Position numbers and translations under genes: made by a program
Assembly (NCBI GenBank): GCA_026125835.1
Contig: JAHCKJ010000112.1
Location: 1 to 7,022 of the forward strand
Source: Sphingopyxis sp.
GTDB lineage: Bacteria; Pseudomonadota; Alphaproteobacteria; Sphingomonadales; Sphingomonadaceae
Length of the DNA stretch: 7,022 nucleotides
Reading direction: 5' to 3'
Notes under the pieces: model-generated
The model's database searches: none
What the model was told of the DNA's origin: nothing
What the model saw: the letters and a program-made list of their open reading frames with translations, nothing else
Shown: positions 6,327 to 7,022 of the stretch, piece by piece
How positions within the stretch are numbered: position 1 is the first letter of the stretch
Layout of the letters: the number at the start of each line of letters is the position of its first letter

Positions 6327-6757
6327 CGCTCGCCCGCCAGCGCGTCCAGCATCGGACGCAGGCCCGACAGGTCATAGCCCGCCCCGGCCGCCGCGGCACA
6401 AATCGCATCGACATCGTCGCCTGCGCGCGCGCGCGCCAGCGCCCACAAATGCGTCGAACGCGTGCCCGAGCGGCAATAGGCAAGAATCGGCCCCGTCGCG
6501 CCCGCCAGCAGCGTATCGAGCGCGTCGATCTGTGCATGGCTGAACCCGGCGTGGCCGATCGGAATCGCGGCATAGGCCAATCCTTCGGCGGCGCAGGCGC
6601 TGGCGATCTCGCCCCCCTGCGGCGCCGCGGGTTCCTCGCCGTCGGGGCGGTTGTTGACGACCAGCGCAAAGCCCTGCGCCTTGGCTTCGGCGACATCGTC
6701 GACCGCAATCTGTGCCGCGACGCTGAACCGGGCGGACAGGGGACGAAAATCGCTCAT
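6323..6757 (-). CDS. TIGR01244/DUF442 family sulfurtransferase (beta-lactamase hydrolase-like phosphatase fold)
   Basis: A 144-residue soluble protein of the DUF442/TIGR01244 group, which has a dual-specificity-phosphatase-like fold and is often fused to or encoded beside persulfide dioxygenases. Typical blocks: FSVAAQI near the N-terminus (11-17), VVNNRPDGEEP (33-43) and the active-site loop LAYCRSGTRST (92-102) with Cys95 and Arg100. The loop is Cys-X4-Arg with CRxGxR, as in rhodaneses, not the His-Cys-X5-Arg of protein phosphatases; Tyr precedes the Cys. This favours persulfide transfer over phosphatase activity. ATG 6757 is chosen because the family similarity begins at MSDFRPLS. The ribosome-binding site is poor: GGGAG lies 12 bases upstream. 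It is first gene of the three-gene operon; its TGA overlaps the GTG of the next gene. No persulfide dioxygenase or rhodanese partner is visible within the window. Confidence 0.87.
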   Translation of the reverse strand: MSDFRPLSARFSVAAQIAVDDVAEAKAQGFALVVNNRPDGEEPAAPQGGEIASACAAEGLAYAAIPIGHAGFSHAQIDALDTLLAGATGPILAYCRSGTRSTHLWALARARAGDDVDAICAAAAGAGYDLSGLRPMLDALAGER

Positions 6758-6854
6758 GGCCGCGATCTACTCCCGCTGCATGGCCGCTGACAAGCGGGAA
6801 GGTGCCTACACAGGGAAGCGCGGCCAGCTTCGGGGTGGGATGCGGACGTTGACA

Positions 6855-6885
6855 ATCCTCCCCATCGACTTGCGATGGGGAGGAT
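6855..6885. repeat. Perfect palindromic hairpin, 13-bp stem
   Basis: The bases ATCCTCCCCATCG (6855-6867) are the exact reverse complement of 6873-6885, around an ACTTG loop. No T-tract follows on either strand, so it is not a canonical terminator. Hairpins of the form TCCTCCCC...GGGGAGGA are commonly seen scattered between genes in sphingomonads, so I take it as a dispersed repeat. It sits about 100 bases upstream of the sulfurtransferase gene, outside a core promoter position. Confidence 0.7.
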
Positions 6886-6926
6886 CGGCCATGTCTGCTC
6901 TCGGTCGAAACGCAGCATTTTATAAA

Positions 6927-6998
6927 ATTCGCGCAGAGGCGCAGAGATCGCAGAGGGAGTGCGCATTAACTCTGCGTTCTCTGCGCCTCTGCGCGAAT
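6927..6998. repeat. 72-base inverted repeat of iterated CGCAGAG units
   Basis: The arms 6927-6955 and 6970-6998 pair at 28 of 29 positions (the only mismatch is T6948/T6977) around a 14-base loop. Each arm contains three copies of CGCAGAG or its complement; in the left arm they start at 6932, 6940 and 6949. The left arm abuts the 10-base palindrome TTTTATAAAA (6918-6927), so on the - strand the hairpin is followed by four T. It may terminate leftward transcription from a gene beyond the right edge. CGCAGAG-rich hairpins of this kind recur between genes in many bacterial phyla; their role is not known to me. The translation of this stretch has no protein-like character. Confidence 0.8.
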
Positions 6999-7022
6999 CC
7001 TGTTCTGACACTGCCCTTCGGG

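Noticed and set aside
6849..6854. Perfect TTGACA as a rightward promoter -35
   Set aside because: The sequence 17 bases on is GCGATG inside the palindrome, with no -10 resemblance, and no gene begins within the window to the right.
6754..7011. Open frame of 85 codons on the - strand at the right edge
   Set aside because: It runs through both hairpin repeats, its product is low in protein character (a peptide derived from the CGCAGAG repeat), and it overlaps the start of the sulfurtransferase gene.
1..7022. CRISPR array, prophage, IS element, toxin-antitoxin or defence system
   Set aside because: No regularly spaced repeats with unique spacers, no transposase, integrase, nuclease or toxin-like genes; all genes are housekeeping or metabolic.

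Overview
The window looks like ordinary chromosomal DNA from a GC-rich alphaproteobacterium, most likely a sphingomonad (Sphingomonadaceae, perhaps Sphingopyxis-like). The reasons are the strong G/C bias at third codon positions, the tight murJ-trpS pair, the DUF4136 lipoprotein, and the hairpin repeats typical of these genomes. Assignment to genus is inference from sequence style only.

Left part, + strand (1-3155): the 3' four-fifths of murJ (lipid II flippase), then 10 bases later trpS (tryptophanyl-tRNA synthetase). A 149-base gap with a possible promoter/CtrA-like site leads to a DUF4136 outer-membrane-type lipoprotein. A strong bidirectional terminator (3174-3211) separates this convergent block from the rest.

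Right part, - strand (3253-6757): read in the direction of transcription, a three-gene operon comes first. It holds a TIGR01244/DUF442-type sulfurtransferase, a small membrane-anchored protein of unknown function, and a di-iron membrane hydroxylase of the sterol desaturase superfamily that closely resembles alkylglycerol monooxygenase (AGMO). The genes overlap by 4 and 8 bases and the two downstream ones start with GTG, so translation is probably coupled. After a REPIN-like inverted pair of hairpins (4920-5009) comes a monocistronic GMC-family FAD alcohol/choline-type dehydrogenase.

Right edge (6758-7022): no gene is supported. The stretch holds a perfect 13-bp-stem palindrome and a 72-base near-perfect inverted repeat built from iterated CGCAGAG units, both of dispersed-repeat type.

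I found no defence system, prophage, IS element, CRISPR array, tRNA or rRNA. The most interesting items are the AGMO-like lipid hydroxylase locked into an overlapping operon with a sulfurtransferase and an orphan membrane protein, and the dense hairpin-repeat island at the right edge.
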